A DNA stretch of 7,974 nt from CAYOEZ01 sp964402955 (lineage in GTDB: Bacteria > Chloroflexota > DTOL01 > DAOUCN01): NCBI GenBank assembly GCA_964402955.1, contig CAYOEZ010000215.1, forward strand, positions 1 to 7,974, in the 5' to 3' direction. Below the pieces are notes generated by a model. That model was not told where the DNA came from. It searched no databases and worked only from the letters and a program-made list of their open reading frames with translations. Positions 5,144 to 7,974 of this stretch are shown piece after piece. The stretch's first letter is position 1; every line of letters begins with the position of its first letter. The position numbers were made by a program, and so were the translations under genes.

Positions 5144-5620
5144 CTACTCCAGTTCGATTGTACCACTCTTGCCGCCGCTCTTGCGCACAAGGCGAATGTT
5201 ACCCAGCTTCATGGCGCGGTCAACGGCCTTGCACATGTCGTAGATCGTGAGCGCGGCGATGGACACCGCAGTGAGCGCTTCCATCTCGACGCCGGTCTTG
5301 CCCACAGTGCGGGCCGTGGCTGTAATCAGAACGCGGTTGTGATCGGCGTCAAGATCAAAGGCCAGCGTTACGCCTGTCAGCGGCTGGGGATGGCACATGG
5401 GGATGATGTCGCTCGTCTTCTTCGCACCCATGATGCCGGCCACCTGCGCCACAGCAAGCACGTCGCCTTTGGCCATCCTCCCCTCGCGGATCATGACCAG
5501 CGTCTCAGGCTGCATCACAACCTCGCCCCTGGCGATGGCTTCGCGCTCAGTATCGGCCTTGGCGCTTACGTCGATCATGCGAGCGCGTCCGCTCTCATCG
5601 AAATGTGTCAGTTCTGCCAC
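5144..5620 (-). CDS. moaC: Cyclic pyranopterin monophosphate synthase MoaC
   Basis: MoaC acts after the radical-SAM enzyme MoaA in molybdenum cofactor synthesis, converting 3',8-cyclo-7,8-dihydro-GTP into cyclic pyranopterin monophosphate (cPMP) in the cytoplasm. The 158 residues are family length, and every signature is present: MIDVSAK..T.REA (15-29), KGDVLAVAQVAGIMGAKKTS (51-70), IPMCHP (73-78), TGVEMEALTAVSIAALTIYD (109-128) and KSGGKSG (147-153). K51, H77, E112, E114, D128 and K131 fall at the numbers I recall for the E. coli active site. That match supports the GTG start at 5620, which has a GGGGGG ribosome-binding stretch at 5626-5631. No other moa, moe or mog gene is in the window. 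It lies 66 nt after the DinB-family gene, with a hairpin in the gap, and 12 nt before the SIS gene. Confidence 0.96.
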   Translation of the reverse strand: MAELTHFDESGRARMIDVSAKADTEREAIARGEVVMQPETLVMIREGRMAKGDVLAVAQVAGIMGAKKTSDIIPMCHPQPLTGVTLAFDLDADHNRVLITATARTVGKTGVEMEALTAVSIAALTIYDMCKAVDRAMKLGNIRLVRKSGGKSGTIELE

Positions 5621-5642
5621 ACGAGCCCCCCGCTTTCATCAG

Positions 5643-5675
5643 AGACGTCCGCCGTTTCCACAACGCCGGACGTCT
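5643..5675. terminator. Hairpin in the DinB-moaC gap (attenuator or terminator candidate)
   Basis: AGACGTCCG (5643-5651) and CGGACGTCT (5667-5675) form a perfect 9-bp stem. After one G-G mismatch it extends with CGTT/AACG to a 5-nt loop. On the minus strand, the direction of the flanking genes, the stem is followed by CTGATG with no T-run and lies 12 nt before the GGGGGG ribosome-binding stretch of moaC. It could be an attenuator, a processing site, or a weak Rho-independent terminator. Confidence 0.45.
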
Positions 5676-5686
5676 TGTCGTATCTG

Positions 5687-6145
5687 CTATGCCTTCTTCA
5701 TGTCCCACATCTGGCGCGTCATCTGGATGTGCCCGACGTGGACGCCGCAATGCGCCAGCGCGTGATTGAGCGCGAAGGTGGTGGTGAACGAGCGCCCGTC
5801 CTTCACGTGGGGCTGCGTCGATTCCAGATCGGCCAGGGTCAGCTTTTCCAGCGTGTCGCGTGAGACGGACATGGCGTGCGACAGCATGGCCGTCAGCCGC
5901 GCCTGGTCCAGTCCCCTGGCGTCAAACTCGGCCTGGCGGTTGCGCTTCGATGGGATGTCACCGATCATGTCTCCCACCAGAAATCGTTGTGCGCCCGTCA
6001 TGTGCGTAATCAAGACGGCGATGGAGTTCGTGCCTGGCGCCGGTAGCCAATCCAACGCCTCTTGCGGCAAGCCATCGATGGCCTTGGCTGCATCGGCATA
6101 GAGCGATTCCAGTTCCTTCAGGTAATCGGCGAAAGCGGGCAACAT
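5687..6145 (-). CDS. DinB-family four-helix-bundle protein (putative metal-dependent)
   Basis: This small soluble protein of 152 residues has the DinB/YfiT fold pattern: a helical bundle with three histidines placed to bind one metal. H48 lies in ITHMTGAQRF. H132 and H136 lie in HCGVHVGHI, a variant of the family's HxxxHxGQI motif. Family members include thiol-dependent S-transferases and many proteins of unknown role; nothing here fixes the reaction. GAAGGAG at 6154-6160 is 8 nt from the ATG at 6145 but only 2 nt from the ATG at 6151, so the second ATG is the likelier start. The gene lies 45 nt after the SRPBCC gene and 66 nt before moaC. The name comes from the Bacillus damage-inducible dinB gene and has no link to DNA polymerase IV. 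Confidence 0.85.
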   Translation of the reverse strand: MLPAFADYLKELESLYADAAKAIDGLPQEALDWLPAPGTNSIAVLITHMTGAQRFLVGDMIGDIPSKRNRQAEFDARGLDQARLTAMLSHAMSVSRDTLEKLTLADLESTQPHVKDGRSFTTTFALNHALAHCGVHVGHIQMTRQMWDMKKA

Positions 6146-6190
6146 GTGCATTTCTCCTTCAATAGGCCGGGCATTGCGCCCCGCGCCTGG

Positions 6191-6595
6191 TTACGAAACG
6201 TCCTCTGTAGCGAAGTACTCCTGCATGGGCGTGAAGTAGTAGTCTATCCAGCCGTCCTCGTAGCCCTTACCCTGGCCGTCGGGGATGTCGGTGTGAATGA
6301 GGATGACTTCAGTTCCGTCTTTGACCTCTTTCAACAGAACTTCCAGACGTGAGTCGGGGCCATCTGGTGGAAACTCTGTGGTGCGCCACGCCTGGACGAT
6401 ACGGTGGAATGGCTCCAGTTCCAGCGTCTTGCCCGTGATGTAGCCGTCCCAGGCGCTGAAGGCGCCGTTGAGTGTGGGATCGATATCGGCCGGGCTGTCG
6501 GTAAAGTGACCGTGCTCGTCGCTATCGAGCCAGGCGTGGTAGATGCGCTCAGCGCTTGCTGGCAGGACTGTGGAGACACGAATCGATTCGGACAT
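6191..6595 (-). CDS. SRPBCC/AHSA1-type protein
   Basis: This protein of 134 residues has the START-like helix-grip fold of the activator-of-Hsp90-ATPase-homolog group. The family pattern is clear: IYHAWLDSDEHGHFT near the start, then FSAWDGYITGKTLELEPFHRIVQAWR in the middle (a longer block of which this gives the key part), and the C-terminal helix with GYEDGWIDYYFTPMQEYF. Such proteins bind hydrophobic ligands or act as stress-related accessory proteins; the ligand is unknown. AGGAG at 6604-6608 is 8 nt before the ATG at 6595. A GTG in frame at 6613 is open but would put the ribosome-binding site inside the coding region. The gene follows the dioxygenase gene by 59 nt and precedes the DinB-family gene by 45 nt. 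Confidence 0.88.
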   Translation of the reverse strand: MSESIRVSTVLPASAERIYHAWLDSDEHGHFTDSPADIDPTLNGAFSAWDGYITGKTLELEPFHRIVQAWRTTEFPPDGPDSRLEVLLKEVKDGTEVILIHTDIPDGQGKGYEDGWIDYYFTPMQEYFATEDVS

Positions 6596-6654
6596 GGTCC
6601 TTTCTCCTCTCACTTATCTGTGCCTGCACGAGCGTCCGGCGCGCCCGCTGCCTG

Positions 6655-7491
6655 CTATGCCCAGTGTGCGACCATCAAACCAAAATAGGTGGGAGCGGCA
6701 TAGGTGCGTTCTCTGGACTGAAGCCGCGCACGCTCGAGAATTACTTGCAGCACGCACATGCCGGCCATGCCACAGGCGAGTCCGGTCGGCTGCAGTGCCA
6801 GCATCTGGTTGAGTCGCTCGCGCCTGGGCGAGCGGATCCAATAGTCGACATGGTAGTCAAGCTTGGCCGCCGACTCATGGAATCCGTAAGGGCCGCTGGC
6901 ATCGTGTGTATGGGCCATGTCGGCGCTTATGACAATACTGACGCGTTGTTCATGCGCCGCCGCGAACTCATACAGAACGTCGCCCAGCGCTGCCAGATCT
7001 GGCTGAATGGCCATTAACTGGTCATAACGCGTACGCGGCAGCGATATGATGACGAGGCGCGGTTTGCATTCCTTCATCAGATAGTGCAAGGGAACAGTCT
7101 CGGACCATGCGAGCGTCAGCGCAAAGGCCGGCCCACCCTGAATCAGGCCGGTTGCAGGGATGCGCTTCGCCTGCATGGCTGCCAGCACTTGCTCGGCTGC
7201 CGCCCGATCGCCCGGCCAGATGTCTGCCATGTGCAGTGCGCCAAATGTATCAGGATTGGCGGCATCGTAGAGCAGGCCAAGGTAGCGCTCATGCAGATAC
7301 ACCACATGTTGCTCGGGCAGTGTGTAGCCGTGCGGCACAAGTATAATGACGAGGTCGGGATTTTCCGCAGCCAGGGTTCTGCCCGCCTGTTCTATCGCCA
7401 GGTGCACGGGCCGGAATCCCTCTGGATATGGCTCTTTGACGCCAGGTATCATGTCGGCGCCATGTGGCAGCATGTAGGCTGAGACGAGCAT
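6655..7491 (-). CDS. Class III extradiol dioxygenase-like protein (LigB/MEMO family)
   Basis: This 278-residue protein is of the LigB catalytic-subunit superfamily, which includes aromatic ring-cleaving dioxygenases and the MEMO proteins. H10 (MLPHGADMIPG) and H54 (VPHGY) fit the two metal-binding histidines. SADMAHTHDASGPYGF (189-204) matches the conserved S-(G/A)-D-x-(S/A)-H...GPYGF block, with H194 as the expected catalytic histidine. Near the C-terminus C240 in ACGMAG is placed like the cysteine ligand of MEMO rather than the glutamate of LigB. Ring cleavage is therefore uncertain, and no aromatic-catabolism gene or AMMECR1/radical-SAM partner is in the window. AGGAG at 7500-7504 is 8 nt before the ATG. 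The gene lies 84 nt after the UbiA-family gene on the same strand. Confidence 0.82.
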   Translation of the reverse strand: MLVSAYMLPHGADMIPGVKEPYPEGFRPVHLAIEQAGRTLAAENPDLVIILVPHGYTLPEQHVVYLHERYLGLLYDAANPDTFGALHMADIWPGDRAAAEQVLAAMQAKRIPATGLIQGGPAFALTLAWSETVPLHYLMKECKPRLVIISLPRTRYDQLMAIQPDLAALGDVLYEFAAAHEQRVSIVISADMAHTHDASGPYGFHESAAKLDYHVDYWIRSPRRERLNQMLALQPTGLACGMAGMCVLQVILERARLQSRERTYAAPTYFGLMVAHWA

Positions 7492-7575
7492 GAAGCCTTC
7501 TCCTGATGTTCGGGCAAGAAGTACATGCCGAAACCGCAGCGTGCGCGGGCGGGAATGCCCTGGCGGTGCATTTAT
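7492..7575 (-). promoter_or_regulatory. Ribosome-binding site and small hairpin before the dioxygenase gene
   Basis: This 84-nt gap holds AGGAG at 7500-7504, 8 nt before the ATG at 7491. Just upstream is a possible hairpin, TTCGGGCA (7509-7516) with TGCCGAA (7526-7532), pairing with one bulged G. I see no convincing promoter. The hairpin could affect access to the ribosome-binding site or 3'-end formation of the UbiA-family transcript. Confidence 0.35.
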
Positions 7576-7974
7576 CTAGTGGATCACATTTGTCACGCGC
7601 AGGATAGCGTCGACGAGCATGCCCAGCAGATACCACAGGCCGAAGCGGCGGTTGTGATAGAACGCAGCCGCAACGTAGTAGAGCGGCCAGATGTCGAGCA
7701 TGTATCCCTCGGGCATTTCCTTAGGCTTAGGCTGCCGGTAGATGGGCAGGATCATGGGGATGGTGGTCAGCGCCACAAGCACAACAAGCAGGATGGGCGA
7801 GAAGTAGCCAGTGATGATCAGGTAGATGGTCACGATGTATTGCAGCGCCATCATGGCCACCACCGCAATGCGGCCATTGCGCTCGCCGATGATGACCGGA
7901 AGCGTGTGAATGCCTTTCGCCGTGTCATCCTGGTATTTGTCGACGTGCTTGCCGAAGATGATGGTGGTAGCGCC
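7576..7974 (-). CDS. UbiA-family prenyltransferase, C-terminal part
   Basis: The visible 132 residues are the C-terminal half of a UbiA-superfamily membrane prenyltransferase; the 5' end lies beyond the window. The frame runs to the edge (GATTIIFGKHVDKYQDD...), so the GTG at 7863 is internal. The second Asp-rich motif, D12-K-Y-Q-D16-D17-T-A-K-G followed by HTLPV, is the Mg-diphosphate-binding site in this family. At least three membrane segments follow, including YIVTIYLIITGYF, SPILLVVLVALTTIPMILPI and WPLYYVAAAFYHNRRFGLWY. The family transfers prenyl chains to aromatic or glycerol-phosphate acceptors for quinones, hemes, chlorophylls or lipids. The first Asp-rich motif, which would help name the acceptor, is not in view. 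It is probably the upstream member of the leftward gene run. Confidence 0.82.
   Translation of the reverse strand, partial: GATTIIFGKHVDKYQDDTAKGIHTLPVIIGERNGRIAVVAMMALQYIVTIYLIITGYFSPILLVVLVALTTIPMILPIYRQPKPKEMPEGYMLDIWPLYYVAAAFYHNRRFGLWYLLGMLVDAILRVTNVIH

Noticed and set aside
4640..5863. Long plus-strand open frame (407 codons) across moaC and its neighbours
   Set aside because: It is antisense to the clear SIS, moaC and DinB-family genes, is rich in Arg/His/Gly as expected of a GC-rich shadow frame, and shows no recognisable domain.
6146..6151. First ATG of the DinB-family gene at 6151
   Set aside because: It lies 2 nt from the Shine-Dalgarno sequence, while the ATG at 6145 has an 8-nt spacing.
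7447..7571. Small minus-strand frame starting MHRQGIP in the gap before the dioxygenase gene
   Set aside because: It has no ribosome-binding site and runs into the dioxygenase coding region in another frame, with no conserved feature.

Overview
The window is about 8 kb of GC-rich bacterial DNA. Its gene content and style suggest a Chloroflexota-type bacterium (Anaerolineae/Caldilineae-like): a tandem pair of large 'PTPS-related' membrane proteins, a UbiA-like prenyltransferase with a GKHxDKY...DD...TLPV signature, and several dispersed-repeat types scattered between and even inside genes. The taxonomic call is an inference from family distribution and sequence style; no marker gene is present.

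Layout. Positions 1-18 may hold the first six codons of a leftward gene. Positions 19-415 are a repeat-rich non-coding region with a promoter at its right end. Positions 416-3987 (+) hold two paralogous polytopic membrane proteins of the GT-C-like PTPS-related/YfhO-like type, whose stop and start codons overlap as ATGA. Positions 3988-4093, between convergent genes, hold a 25-bp direct repeat and competing inverted repeats. From 4094 to the right edge all genes run leftward. In transcription order they are a UbiA-family prenyltransferase (5' end beyond the window), a class III extradiol dioxygenase (LigB/MEMO-like), an SRPBCC/AHSA1 protein, a DinB-family protein, MoaC of molybdenum cofactor synthesis, and a SIS-domain sugar-phosphate isomerase/deaminase. 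Gaps of 12-84 nt make one transcript possible, but the products belong to no single pathway I recognise; it looks like a run of housekeeping and accessory genes rather than a dedicated system.

The most unusual features are at the DNA level. (1) A perfect TATAAT lies only 6 nt before the ATG of the first membrane-protein gene, which predicts a leaderless mRNA; the divergent start at position 18 shows the same geometry. (2) The second membrane-protein gene carries an in-frame insertion made of a 7-bp repeat array followed by an 8-bp array, with G-quadruplex motifs on opposite strands, plus a second repeat-like insertion further on. (3) The 25-bp repeat after that gene supplies its last four codons and its stop. 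(4) An 11-bp word of the repeat downstream of the operon recurs upstream of it. I found no CRISPR array, tRNA, rRNA, transposase, or convincing new multi-gene system.
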